Source of the DNA: Serilophus lunatus
Lineage: Eukaryota > Chordata > Aves > Passeriformes > Eurylaimidae
Direction: 5' to 3'
NCBI GenBank assembly: GCA_013399895.1
Contig: VXBA01000910.1
Location: 731,881-795,880 of the forward strand
DNA length: 64,000 bases
This document shows, piece by piece, positions 48,001 through 61,510 of the stretch (within the stretch, counting starts at the first letter, position 1; each line of letters opens with the position of its first letter). A model generated the notes under the pieces. It had not been told where the DNA came from and searched no databases. It was given only the letters and a program-made list of their open reading frames with translations. The position numbers were made by a program, and so were the translations under genes.

Positions 48001-51000
48001 AATGATTGATGAGTCCCTCTCTGATCTGCAACCACAGGTACATCCTACACTGAAGTGCAGCTCACTGCTAAGTAAGATAAATTACTGTGAGCATGGAATC
48101 ACAGGGCCAAATCCATTTTTCATGAAACCAGTATCAAGTTATACTGAATGCCCACTTTTTACTGGTATGTCCACTGTACCTCTATTAATACATTAGCCTA
48201 AAATTCCCACCTTCTGGTATTCTAGAACTTGAGATGTTTGTAACTCTGAACTCATATGTGTGTACAAATCTTGTTATTATGTACCAGCTGTATCTGCTTT
48301 TAAATTAATGCAGTGCTAAACCACCTTTCTTACACACTGAGCTGCAGATTGTGCATAACAGGAGTAATTTTCACTGAGCTACTGAGAGCTACTGGTGCCC
48401 TTTCTGGAAAGGGCAGACAAACAGCAGCAAACCTTTCAAGGCTATGGGCACACAAACAAGCTTTTATTCTCTCTTAAAATTGAAGACATCCTTCAAATAC
48501 AAAGAGCTGTCTGGTCTAATTTGAATCATCTTTATTTACACAGGCTAAGGTGTGCACAGACAGCTATCATGGACCAGCAGATGTAATGGATATTCACAGT
48601 CTCACTTGCTCTACAATTCTCTGTATGCCCATGCTCTAAATTAATTTAAGATTTTGACAGTGCAAGGTCTTAAAAAGGAATACATATTTCAACTTTTCCT
48701 CATTGGAAAAATGCTCCCACCCCCTCAAGTGTTGAAAACATTTCTCCATCTTCACCAATATAGATAAGAACTTGGAATTTACCATGGTAATAATCTCCTG
48801 AATGAGAGTTCCCCTTGCAGAAACTGCTTAAGACAACATTACAGCTTAACATCAGATCAATGCAGTTTGAAAGATGCAAGCTTTTAAAAGAATTAAGAGT
48901 TTCTATGGTTCTTGAATAACTTGTATGAAAGAAAAGCTTACCAAAGCAGGCTGTAAGTTCTTTCATCCACTAATTTTCATTGGTAAAGAAAAGAACCCAT
49001 CATCTCAACTTGTAGCTGAAAGCCCATATAAGCCTTAGGATAAATGAGATTGCTTGTAGAAAATTCTCCAATAGTTCCCAAAAATGAAAGGTCACTCACT
49101 ACACAGCACAAATCACAGGCAGCTTCTGGCCTGTGATGTTCCACTCACTATCAAGCACAAAATGGAAAGGTCTAACGCAGAAGAATGTAGTTCTTATTCT
49201 CAGCATTCTCTTGCACATTTCTCTCTGGATGCTTCAAAACCCAGCATTGGAAATAGGAAAATAATAGTTGCATCTGTACATGTATTAATAGACAGATCAG
49301 CCTCAAGACAACCCAGAAGGAAGTGCTCAGCTATGGGAATCCTGACTAGGGAAACCCCAGTTCATTGTTTCCCTGCTGAAGAGGCAGAGGACAGTGAAGG
49401 ATCACTCTGGGTGTTGCCTGCCCTTTACAGCAGACACAGGAACCACTGAACTGCAGCTGCCAAAGTACAAGAGCCTGTGGGAAGGAGATCAGCCCTGATG
49501 GGGCCTGAAGCCAGCACACCCATATCCCAGCACACTGCCAGGGCCTGACTCTACACCCAGAAGACTCCCACACTGAAATGGCTACAAGACACTTGACCAA
49601 AAGATAGGAAGAAACACTGCATCGACATTTGAAGAAAAGCAAGGTGAAAACGAGGATTTCACAAGACAGCTAAGAAGCCAATTCCTTTTTAACTCACTCC
49701 AACACTCCAGAATTCCAGTCTTAAGTACCTAGGGTAAGTGCTAACAGACTCTTTCTTATCCACTTATTAAGCAAGAATGCAAACACATAATTAATTGAGC
49801 AGGTACAAAACTATATGCAAACAAACTGCAAATCCTACAGCCTCAACTATACTGCAAACTGAGAGCAGCTTTATATGTACTTAACTGCTAAACTACATTA
49901 GGGACTTATTAGTTCACAATTCAGAATAAGAGCTCTGATTTACATTATTGTTTAATGACAAAACTCTACCTCTTATGCTGATGACAATATTTGTTTAATT
50001 GTAAGATATATCATTGCTTGAACTGATTTGCTGTACTTCATTTTAACTAAATTATGCCCCACTGACAGAAGCTCTTTTGAGCAGCCTATTTCTAGGAAGA
50101 TGCTACAAGACTGATATCAGTCTTTTTATTTCATTTCCACCTTCCACATCATATTTCTGTTAAGTTTTGAAGATGCAGTTTTTTAGTGCAGTCAAATTAG
50201 ATTTAAATTTGAATAAAATTATCTGTCAGCCATTTTTAATATAGAAGTGAATGGAAATGAAAGGGCAGGAGTCTGGCACACTAAGTGTGTATTTCTATCG
50301 TTGCACTTCTAGAAACAACACTTGTTAATATTCTGTTAGGCTGTGTTTTTCAGTACATGAGAAATCAAGAGCCACTGTCTGTTAATCCCTTGTTGTCAGA
50401 GAAGTTAAAATACAGTCAAAGAATTCTCTCTCCTGATTGGGTCATAGACTTCATTCTTTCAGGACTGTGCAATTTTATTTTTTTTTTAAATAGTCACTTG
50501 AGTAGCATTACTTCTAAGTTAAAATAAAGTTAATGAACAAAATATTTTTTAAAATCTTGAAAATGACAAGAATTGGTTTTTCCAGGAGCATATATCATAA
50601 TTTATACTATTTATACTTCAATATAGTGCACAGATATTTTTTCATTACAGACACAAAGGTCAAAGCAGAAAAAGGCAATCAAGAAGACACATACAGTTGG
50701 ATCTTATTATTTGCCTAAAACAGATTTCTGGAGAGAGTATCTTGATATTTGTCTTGACAAAGATGCTGTTATAGCCCCGAACATAATGTCCTAGTTTTAA
50801 TAATAAAAACTTTCCCCAGGGAGTTAAAGACTCCAATAACTCGAGAGCCACAATATTCTGCACAAGTACAAGAACACAAGAATATAAGTGCAGCACATTC
50901 TGAAGGTGTTCAGAAGCTCAGATGTAGTATCAGTTAATAAATCTTCTGGTACTACCCAGTACTTACACTGTCCTGGCAGATTTGCAAACATTAGCTCTAC

Positions 51001-54000
51001 AAACCCAGTTTAAAATAAAATCAGTTTCTGAAGACATAATATGCAACAGACACTTGTCCCGGGCTGAGGATGGGACAGGTACTGCACTCTGGAGACCCAT
51101 CCAGCACTCTCACCTGACACCACCACACACAAAAATTAAGCACATAGAGAAAAGCACAGATTTGCAATGCACATTGCTATTGATATTGAAAAGTTCATCT
51201 CCAATCCAGCTGAATTACAAGTATTTTTTTTTTTAGCCTTTCCTTTCCCAACAACTGCCTAAATACATTTAAAACAGCACACGCATAGAAAGAGGGACAT
51301 CATACCTTTCAACATCTCCCTGCTTTAGTGAGGAAGAAACAAGCTGACAACAATTCAATGCAACAACCTACTCCAGCTTTCCTCTCCAACCTCTTCCCAC
51401 TTGTTGCCAGGGTAACCAGTGTTTGCAGATGCCTATAGCGGGCGCCTGGGTTCATGACTTCATCCCAGTTAATATCCTCTCCCTGGCTCTCTCTATACAG
51501 AGAATACTCTGCATACATAGATCCACACACTATAAACATACACATTATACAATCCTGCAACCGTTTTTACACTGAGACCACTTGCTTTGCTATTCTGGTG
51601 TATCTGAAACGAAAAATAGCACTGGCAAAAAATAAACACTTGGCAGTTTGCAGATGTGGAGAAAGTTTAAAAGCAGTAGTACTGCAGCCAGTAAACAGCT
51701 GCTCTGGGCTCTCTGCACTGAACACTTAATCATTTGATTTCATCATGCTGTCAGGTATGAGAGACACTAACATGAGTGTTATAAAACATTTTATGAGGAA
51801 TTTAAAAAAAATCCTTTAGTCATGCTCTAAACCTCTTACATGACAACGAAAGACATGCCCAGAAATTGTGACTAGCACCTGGAAAAAGATGTTTTCCAGT
51901 TTCTGATGGAAGCAGTTGGAAGTATTATAGCACAGATATGTTAAAAAATGTAAGCAACAAACAGTGCCTGCACAAAGCACCATTTCATTACAGGAAAGAG
52001 GAAGGAGCTGCTCTTCAAACACCAGGACAGAACACTAACATGATTTCAAAACGAAATACAAGGAGAAATGAACATAGAAAAACTTGAAGTGCTTAAATAA
52101 AGCACTTGCACCACTCGCCTTTATCCCTCTGCAACACACCTTCTCCAGCAGTTCTGTGTGTTAAGACAAAATGCCTGAAAATACATCAGTATGATTTAGC
52201 AGATCTGTACTACCTTGCCTTCCAGCCACTTCAAAAGAGTAAGGATTAAATTGTGTGTGCCTACAGACTCTGGGAAATACTTATTTTCCTAGTCTCAGTA
52301 ACAACTGGTTTAATCTGTATTTTACTGGCCACCCACAGCATATGTAATTGTTCACAGAACTCATTTACCATACAATGTAGAGACTATTTTTTTCATGTTA
52401 ATGGAAATGGATCTGATCCTTTGCTCTCTGACATACTGGAGCAAGTCTCTTACCACATTTCCAAAGAATAGTACTAATGAGAAAACAATTCATTTTCTGT
52501 ATTCCATCTGCCTTGCCCTCCAGTGTGCTGGGAATTAATACAGCTTTTTTCCCCATACAGCAGTTGCAAAGGCCATGGAAAGCTTGAATTTGAGAGAGCT
52601 CAGAGTTTCCTCATAAACTGTGCTACTAAGTCAATGGAAAGACTGCACTGGAACACAGGTTGGTTCAGCTGAACAGAGTTAAGGATGTTGACCAACAGAA
52701 ACAATGGGAACATCAGCCATGAGGTGCCACAGCAGGCAATGAGCCTACCTAGTTCATCACAGCATGTAGCAGGTATACTTGGTAGCCCTTCCCTACACAA
52801 TTTTTTCTCCAAATTTATTCCAAATATCCTGCCATGAAATTTATTTCTAAAAAACCACCACCAAGCTATAGCTGTAGAAATAAGTGTTTGACTCTAAATG
52901 TCAAATTCAGGAAATTACATTCAAAGCTGACACACAAAGTCTTATGTTAAAAATTAAGCATCAGAGTAATTTTGGCAGCGAAAAGCTGCAGAACACAAGT
53001 TCTACTGCCCCCTGAAATGAAAGAAATTCAAGCAGTCTGGTGAACAGAAGTTCTTACTGCAATAGCCTGGCACACTGCTATATTTATCACTAGGGTCCTG
53101 AACAGGGAGAGGATACTGTACAATTACATGAGATATACCACAAAATGCTTCCTAATGCTGAGATCAGCTGTCACAGAACAACATTAATTAGATTAAGACT
53201 TAAAACAGGTGGCTGCTATGGAAGTGCTTAGTGGGAAAAGTCCCTGGCCCACACTAACTCCCAAAGCTCTCTAACAGCCACACTGGGGCCAGTCTAACAG
53301 AAGACACAGTGGAATTCCTGTGTCCAAAAACATTTCCTGCCACCAGCAAGTGTCCTAGAGGTGCAGAAAGCTGGCATGCATGCTGGTAAAGAAAGGCCCT
53401 GAAGTTAAATAATAACTTTCCCTGTCTCTTTTTTTTTTTTTTTAAACAAAACTAAGCTTCAATTTAAAAGAGCAAACAATGGGCCTAGATCACAAAAAGA
53501 CAACTTTCAAATGGCACTATAAAAACACAGCTAATTGACATTTGTGTTTGATATCTGACTCAGCAAGCACATATCATTTGGAGAGCACCACACAGCAGCA
53601 GCTGGGGATGGGGAACAGTCACTCATTTGCAGTTTACTGCTTCTGAACTTTCTGCATTAGTTATCATGAAAGCTCTAAGACCTTTCCTTTGTCATCAATA
53701 TCTCACCCTTCTTTGCCCTGACAGCCACCTAGACACAACGAAGTGAGCAAAAGCAGCTGCTAGAAAAATCTTTTAAATTAATATAATGACACCCCACAAT
53801 TTTCTAAGAACTTTACAAGCAATGCAATACCTGTGCAGAAGGCTTACAACTACAGTTCTCTTCAGTCTTCCTTGGGCAGGAATATATGTAAATGTTATGC
53901 TGTGACAGCAATCAAAAACTAGTGAAACAAACCTATTGTAACCATACAGCATTGTTACTGCATCCTTTTTCAAAAGGTTTCCAAAAAATGTGTTTTCTTA

Positions 54001-57000
54001 GTACAAGGCACCCATAGGCAGTGACTTCTTGGGATTTTCAGGGCAATCCAAGGGTGCATAGGGCTACAGAGTCTCTTGACTACAAATCTGCTCTGACTGC
54101 AATAAACTCCTGGCTCCACATCATCACCTTACAAGTCACATTTGGGCAGTTGCCACTCCTGTCCCATTTGTTCTTATCCAACCCAACACAGGTACATAAA
54201 AATGGCAACAGATTTAATGTCAAAGGATTTTCTGCGCAGCTTTGGATTGAATAAATAAAACTTAAGAAATCTGAAATGCAGAGATCAGAAATAAACTTTA
54301 ACTGTACTGAAAAAGTCTTCTGGAATGAGTTTGTTCCAACAGAAGGCAAATCAGTGTACTTCTAAAGGGGAGAGACAGACACACAACTGACTGGTACTGC
54401 CTGAGCACAGCAAAAAGGAATTAAGAAGTCATTCACAAACAGGAAACCCCTGCTGACATTCAGCAGTTGAAGTTGTTTTCAGAGTGCACCCATTGTGAAA
54501 AATAAAAAGCTTCAAGAAAAGCACGGATCAGACAAGGGGAAGTGAGAATACCGATGCCAAGGAGACTGAAGCAGCAAGAGATCAGAGAGAACAAATGCAG
54601 AGCTCGCTGGAGGCAGCCTGGGGGATTTCTGTTAATGACTCTGCAGTCACTGAGGTGAGCAGGAGCTTCTACTCTAGAAGAGTTTTTAAAGCCTTGGAAA
54701 CTGAGGAAGACAGCTATCAAAAACCAGGACAAGCCAATACTGGAAATGGAGGAGGCAATGAAGATGCCTACAAGTGACACCACAAAACAGAGTGGAGAAA
54801 CATGTGCATTTAAGTGAGAACCTTCATGCCACCTAACTGCAACAGGAAGGCAGCTTATCTGAAGCCACAAGTACCTGGCCAGCCTAAATTCTTCTGTGTT
54901 TCAGCTTTTGAGTCATCTGTTCAGAACAACTCTGTGCCCTAAAGCAAAATGTTGAATTCAGCAGAAAACACAAGGCAAGAGACTGATTGCAATTAAGAGA
55001 GTTGGATGTTACTACTTACAGTCATTTAAAAAGTACCTGAAAGTTTGAATTGAAATGCAAAGTTAAAGCAAAGCATGGACAAAAGGGCCAAACACTTTGG
55101 GTATTTTGCATAAGCAGAAAGTTCTACAGGACTACAGGCTCTCAAAATCTGTGTTTGTCTTCAGAAATTCATGACAAACAAACTCAAGAGACACTGAGAC
55201 CAGTATGCAGTTAAGCTCAACTAGAGATGACAACCTACAATCTTCATTATTTCACTCAGACAGAAACAGGAATTGTGAATGTCCACTGATGCTCTGGGTA
55301 CCTAGAAACTGCAAGGAATCAAGGTGAACCCTTGTGCCACACACTGCTTTAATATAAAGACAGACACTGTCGATGCAAAATAATAGACACTCTCTGTATT
55401 GCCTTATGCAAACTTCTCAGTCAACCTAAGGTCATGTTTCAGTTGTTAAACTAAGCCACAGACTTCTGGGAAAAGATGCTCCTTACACCTAAAAGTACTC
55501 TTATGACTCCAGCACCCAGTTAGCCTACAGGATGAAATGACATATTCCAACATTATTATTGAATTGTTAGGACTTCTTACTTCAAAACCCTTTTTAATTG
55601 GAACATCTGTCTTTCAGGGAGTCTGCTGCTGCCTACACACACTTGAAAAATTAATTTCATTGCCCACTATACAATAGTCTACTCACCTTTCCACCCAACT
55701 GCCTTCACTTACATTTATTTCTTGTGCTTCTGAAACTCTAGAAGTTCTACAGGTTGAACAATATTTACACCACTACTTGCCCTGTTATGCCTAAATAATA
55801 AACATCTGAAATTATAGCAGGATGGTCACATGGCTTATGGAGGGCAACTTCCCTGCACAACATCAAGAATTATCTTTCCTAGCTCTGAATTTCTCAGTTT
55901 GGACAGTTATAGCATGACCTTGCTTTTATATTGAAATGCTTAAGCCTTAAATGGACAAAAATTTAATAGTGAGGAGTGTTACTCTTCTACTCTGATTTTA
56001 TATTCCAACTTGGTATATAGCTGGCTTTAGCAAAACACAGAACTTTAAATAATTCCAAGTATAAAAACCTTCTCTTGGTATCAGAACTCAAATGTGAATA
56101 TTTCATCGCTCATTCCTTATAAGAATCCTTATCAAAATAAGGACAGGGAAGAAGAAACTGTCAAGATTTTTCAGGAATTTAGAACAGTGTAATACTGGAA
56201 CAGTGTGACAGGCTGGAGGGAATTTACTTTAATTGTCCTATTTTAGTTTTCCCAGAGAAAATTTTAGGCTGAGCCACATAGGTAAATAGTCCTAAGTACA
56301 TTTATGCCTAAATGTAGGAAGCTGTCATGCTGAAATTACCACTACCATCACTCTGCTGTTGGGCTCCATCATGTTGTATTCTGTACCAGTTAGTCATATA
56401 CTAGATAAAAACTCAGTAAAATATTTACACAAGAAACGAGTGGCACAGCATCAACATTGCTTGGAAAGCCATTGCTCTTTCTGGGTGAAACCACAGAAAA
56501 TGACAGCAGCTAATACTCTCTGATGGGGAATACTTTCACATGAACCAACAGATGCAGAAGGAGGTGGTTAAGACAAGAAAGATGAAAGCAGTTTACTCTA
56601 AAAATTAGAGGAGTTTTTACAGAAACAGAACTAGTGGAAGGCAGATGAAAAAGGGTCATAACAGAATCAAAAATTATTCTTTTTAGAGGAGGTGGATGTA
56701 TAGCTGGAAGAATAAAAAAGAAAAGAAGAAGAAAGGACACAGCAGTAATTGGTATCTCTCTCAGCCAGAGAAATGACCTGTCAGGTAGGTCTGAGAGCCA
56801 GAAAGCCAGATACAACACATGCATTCAGCTTTGCAGAGAGAGTCTCTTAATCTTCAGATAGTTTCAGGGGGTGTAATTCTGGCAGCTAACCCTTGCATCT
56901 CCCTCAACCAAGAGGATGTATAGAAAGCATGAAAGAAGAAAGAACAATATGTAACTCTGCAACCCTAACAAAGCCCAGGAAGTCAAAAGATTAAAATAAA

Positions 57001-59096
57001 AGCTCCAATCACTGTGATGTGGCCTGGGGAATTGCAGAGAGGAAAGCACGTCAGAAATGCTCATGAGTTTTGTTTGAAAGTCAAAAGAATGCATGAGTTC
57101 TTATCTGCACTGTCATTCCTAAACCAGTGTCCTTAGTAAGTGTAACAACTTCACAGAGGATTCATTTTTTCCTCCCCTGTTGTCTAGGCACAAACCTGAA
57201 TTACTCCCTGTTGAACAAGCCTGCCAAGGTATCTTAAGACACCATGAAACTCCATTCTTTAGCTACACAAGGACAATAAAAAATGTGGTTTACACATTGA
57301 CTGAACCATTTCTTCCTTATCATACCCTTTTCCTTTCTTCTCCTCCTAAGACAGTATCTCCCACAAATTGTGAAAAAGGAAAATCAGACTATTATAATAG
57401 AACTGCTAATACTGGATGTTAAATTTCGATTTTGTTCTGTACTCAGATTAGCAAATTGGGAAACCCTATTTCTCCCTAATTTGCTCTTCACTGCTGATGA
57501 ATTCAGACTATGCACATTCAGATGCCAAGGCTGACTACATATGGAAAGAAATGAAATACCAGAAGTATACAAAAGCTTCAGAAAGTCACAATTCCAGACT
57601 TATGAAACATCCCATCTCACAAACCTAGACACTACTTGCACTGTATGTCCACCCATCACCTTCCCCAATACCTGTTCTTTATATGGTTCATTCATAACTT
57701 TATCTGGGCTCCTTTGACTCTGTCTATGGCACTTTGTGAGTAGTGCCAGGGCCCAGGCTTGTGAACAGATGGAGTGAGCACAAGCAGCAGCAGATGCTTT
57801 TTCAGACAGTGTTTCTGCAAAGGTTGCAGGAAAGTACAGGCTATGGCAGGTGCCACCTCAACGTGTGCAGTGTCCCACAAATATGCACAGCCAACTCTTT
57901 TGGGCACCCAAAGAAAGTGTGAAATTGGGTCTAATCTTACTTCCTTCCCCAAAGTGGATCAGTACTGCCCTACACAGATTTTTTTGTCTGCTAAAAAGCC
58001 AGCCTGCCATGACAGCAATAAAGCAAACAACAGCATTCTCATCTGACTCTTTCATCATCTAGAAAACTCTATAGGACCAATTACATAATACAGTCATAAA
58101 CAAATCACACAATCCTTCTATAGAATAAATAACATTTGTTCTGTTTCTTCAATCCTTTTCTGTGCTCTAGCCTGGCACATAACCACACCAGGGCTATAAA
58201 TAATATACTCCCAACATTCTGGTCCTGTCAAAGGCTTCTTTTCTCAAATGCAAGATGTAATAGTGATGATAAACTAACTTTATGAAGCATGTAGAATCTT
58301 GTTCATCAGTGTTACATATCTCCACACACATATGCAGAACAGTGAGAGCTGTGCAGCTAATTATGTTACTCAGGCACTTCTAAGACAGATGTAGGCTGCC
58401 CACCAGTTTATTTCAATTGTATAACTTTAAAACACCTTAAATCTTTTAAAAAGTTAAAAGAAATACATCCTCACCCCTCTGAAGAAAGCAAAACAATTTC
58501 AATTTTAATGCTGCTAGAGACTTAGATTCTCTAAAACAGATGAATATTTTTAGACTGCTATTCCATGATTTCACATACAAGTTACATAAACAGTGATCAC
58601 TCTTTTAATCTGTCCTACAAATTAATGCATGCATTAATTATGTGGATGTACCCATATCAGGACCAAGACAACAAGTTTTGTGTAGCCTTTTCAACACGGT
58701 CTAGTGATCAGAAAATAGGCCAGAATCAGAAGTCAGGCACTAACCACGTGGCCTTGGGAAACTAATTACAGGGGGCAAAACCATTCTGTCTCCCTGAGAC
58801 TTACCATGGACAATATCACTCATGCTGGGTGCAGCCTCTGCAGTTTGACTTCGGAGGTGCTCAGTGTCCCTGTGTGACTCCTGGGATGTAGGTACTGAAG
58901 ATGCTGAGGAGGAGGAGGATGAAGAAGAGGAGGCTGGTTTGGATTTGGAATGCAGATCATTCAGTCTCAGGAGGTTTTCAGGAGTCACAGTGTCTGGATT
59001 CACTGGGGCAGGATGCAGTGTGGCTGGTGCTACTGGGAAGAAGCTCTCTCTGTTGTCCTTTGTGTGCTTTGGGGTTGTGGGGGCTTCTCCCGTGGA
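44861..59096 (-). CDS. C-terminal part of an unidentified, probably nuclear protein with Ser-rich segment and acidic tail (partial, four exons)
   Basis: Four minus-strand exons join in phase: 58805-59096, 47452-47616, 45496-45722, 44861-45004. They total 828 bases, the last 275 residues plus TGA. All junctions have GT-AG borders, and the splice phases (1, 1, 0) match at each join, which is strong evidence for real coding exons. I do not recognise the family. The visible protein is low in hydrophobic residues and has no membrane segment. It has Pro/Thr-rich STGEAPTTPK, then TPENLLRLNDLHSKSKPAS followed by a run of nine Ser, then acidic EEEELEVPLEG. A basic/proline block follows (VKTRILPNMPKLFIPSS, PPEITVTPPTPTLLSPKG), then a probable helix ([20 protein letters not shown]). 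It ends in an acidic tail SSLESDTDEDDDYMDI. Disorder, SP/TP sites and alternating basic and acidic blocks suggest a chromatin or transcription-related nuclear protein, but this is inference. The 5' part lies right of the window or in exons I cannot detect. Confidence 0.82.
45496..45722 (-). CDS. Right-hand gene, penultimate exon
   Basis: It encodes 75 residues plus the end of a split Ala codon: ASSSKPELSSSSQT, then VKTRILPNMPKLFIPSSVTK and a Pro/Thr block PPEITVTPPTPTLLSPKG with several SP/TP sites, then EETKQKLK. It is bounded by ctgtttag/CC and AAG/GTAATA. Confidence 0.85.
47452..47616 (-). CDS. Right-hand gene, third-from-last exon
   Basis: It encodes 54 residues between split codons: EEEELEVPLEGLGFQQQESR, a Gln/Met-rich stretch and SPEPVCWQVESVTSTNSGHV. 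It is bounded by attactaaag/AG and CCCAG/GTAGGA. Phase 1 at both ends fits its neighbours. Confidence 0.82.
47617..58804 (-). other. Intron of about 11.2 kb in the right-hand gene
   Basis: This is AT-rich sequence without a supportable exon. The flanking exons join in phase without it. A 136-codon, hydrophobic-looking minus-strand frame (54460-54870) has no acceptor and donor in usable phase that I can see. A T15 tract lies at 53429-53443. Confidence 0.6.
58805..59096 (-). CDS. Right-hand gene, fourth-from-last exon (Ser-rich)
   Basis: It encodes 97 residues plus one base, from STGEAPTTPKHTKDNRESFF through NPDTVTPENLLRLNDLHSK, a run of nine Ser and TAEAAPSMSDIVH. The acceptor is ttttttttatgtag/TCC; the donor is CATG/GTAAGT. 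The Ser run uses mixed TCT, TCA and TCC codons, so it is not a fresh single-codon expansion. Confidence 0.84.
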
Positions 59097-60844
59097 CTAC
59101 ATAAAAAAAAGGGTAGGCAGAGACAGTGAGAAAATACATGGCAGCAATGCTGCATGTTTTATCTGCTTCAGTGACTACTGGAAGCAGCATACCATTTAAT
59201 AGAAAGCACTCCCTCTAAAGTGAAAATAATAGTGAGTCAATCACTATTATAAAGAAATCTTTCCTCATTTATGGATTATTTTTCTGTTCTTTATGGTCTA
59301 CTTACCAAACTAGCACTTTAACACTTATTCCCATCCGCAGTTACAAAGTTCTATTTAACACATCCCTCACAACATAACATACTTTTCTGAACTCTGTAAT
59401 TATCATGAGTTACAATCTCAGAAACACATTTCTTTCATTTAAAAATATGTTGACAAACACTTGACTGGAACAAACAGGTCTGCAGTGCTTTAAAAGACTG
59501 CAAATAATTACAAAAATAATTCTTGGTGAATGACAGAAGAAGAGATGAAGAAAGCAAAAAAATGTATTTGCTTGTAAAATAAGTCATCAGCTTAACTCCA
59601 AATCATAAATTCCTCATAACTGCAGAACTGAGTGACATTGGTGCCCGATGGGAACAGGGTGGGGGAGATCTGCTGCCTGTGCAGAACTAAGAGTGGCACC
59701 AAGGGCAATGCTCTTCTCCAAAGCCAGTGCTAAAAATTTCATACAGTGTCATCTATTATACAGACAGAAGGTGGAAGAGGGACATAAATTCACCAAAGAA
59801 GGGAACAAAAGTATCCATAACACGAGTATCTTCTCTCTAATTTTTATCAGTAACCAAATAAATTATTTCTTGCCTGTGAAGCCACAGAAAACATTTATTT
59901 CACACTCTTTACAGTGTTTATTTAATGGAGACTTATTGGACCGTAAAAGACACAGTTGAATGAAATTCTCAGATGTTTAATTGTCTGTCTCATACCTCTA
60001 CCATGGAAAAAACCTCTCATTTTAACCATGGTGATAGGGTATGAATGTTTGAAATAGAAAGAGAGTTCTACTGGCAAATGTAAAATCAAATTTGGCCCTA
60101 ATGTCCTAAATGACTGAAGATTTATTGCAATGCCAGAAGTCAGTAGAATTTCACTGCAGGAACAGAGCAACTTTCAGCTGGAGAAATATTTAAAATTCAA
60201 AGGTGGAAAGCACACAAGTACTTTTATTTTAAAATAATTGGTGGGATGTATTTTTGAAGTTCCTGAACTTGATTAATTAATCTCTAAAAAGCATACAATT
60301 AAAACCTGCCAGCTTCTATGTGTACACAAAAAATTAAAAGACAGAGCTATATTCACAACAATTACTGATTGGATCAGAAAAAGGTCTGTTCTGCCTCTGC
60401 TCTGCCTCTGCTGCAAGTTTCTGATTCTTAAAGCATCATTTCCAAAACGAAAGGTCTCCTCATACAAATGGGATCATACAAACCTGAGGGAAATTAAAAC
60501 TGCAGAAGAAAGACTTAAGCCAGAAGCAAGATCACTACAGGAAATGATTTCAGCTCTGATTTAAAGGGAAAACCCTTCACACCCTTGCAATTCATTAACT
60601 TGCATAATACATGATGTGGAACCTGACATTTCTGTGCTCGTATCCAAAATTTTTCAGGAGAAACACATAAAGGTACTACTACTTAGGTACACAGATGTTA
60701 AAAATATATCTGCATCTCAAACTGTACTTCTATAAAAATGCACAGCTATTTCCAGAGACAGAAAGAGCACATTTGGAAAGTAAGTCAGCAATATTTGGAG
60801 AGTATTCAGAAGAAAAATGATTAGGGAGATAAAGAGCACAACAG

Positions 60845-61510
60845 CATTGAGTAATTCCCGCTGGAAGGGACCTCTGGACTCTGGAGGTCTCCAGTCCAAC
60901 TTCCTGCTCAGAGCAGAGCTGACTTCACAGTTCTATCAGCTCACTGAGGGGCCCATGGCCAGTCCAATTCCAAACACTGCCAAGGACAGAGACTCAACAG
61001 CCTCCCCAGGCTCCTGTTCTAGTGTTTTACCACCTTCACAGTGAACACTTTTTTCCAATCGCTTCATCCAAATTTCTCTTGCTGCAACTTGTAAATGGTG
61101 TCTCTTGTCTGGTTTCTTCCTTTCTGCTGCAAACTGCAATTCCATACCCCATACTTCATTAGTCTTCTCCTCACTAGGATAAAGCATCCCAGCTCTCTCT
61201 GACTTCAATCTTGTAAGGACACATTACTGACCTGTGTTCAAGCTCTTGCCCAGGTCTCCAAGTCTTTTTTGGTGGAGCTGTCCCTGCGACAGTTAAGCTG
61301 CACAGTGACCACTCTGCCCCAGGTGCAGGACTCTGAATTCCTCTTTGAGCCTTCAGGTAGTTCCCATCAATGCAATCCTCAACCAGTGGAGTTCCTCAGG
61401 TGGCTTTCCTGCACACTGACCATGTTGCCCAAGTTGGTGTCACTCAATCCATCCCATGATCCAAGGCCTCAGAGAGGACAACTGCCCAGCACACATTGCC
61501 TGGGCAGGCA
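60845..61510 (-). mobile_element. CR1-type LINE, 3' fragment
   Basis: On the plus strand the sequence from about 60845 reads as the reverse complement of the 3' end of avian CR1. It has a ggaagggacct start, then gtctccagtccaacttcctg, a caacagcctccccaggctcc-like stretch, and ttaccaccttcacagtgaac, followed by the cctcttgtc-like and ctaggataaagcatcccagc segments. The element is therefore on the minus strand, with its 3' end at the low-coordinate side. It is 5'-truncated, as most CR1 copies are, and clearly diverged from consensus. The left limit is approximate within 15 bases and the right limit within 100. Confidence 0.75.

Noticed and set aside
54460..54870. 136-codon minus-strand frame with hydrophobic stretches
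   Set aside because: It lies in the large intron of the right-hand gene and does not join neighbouring exons in phase. The hydrophobic character comes from T-rich sequence.
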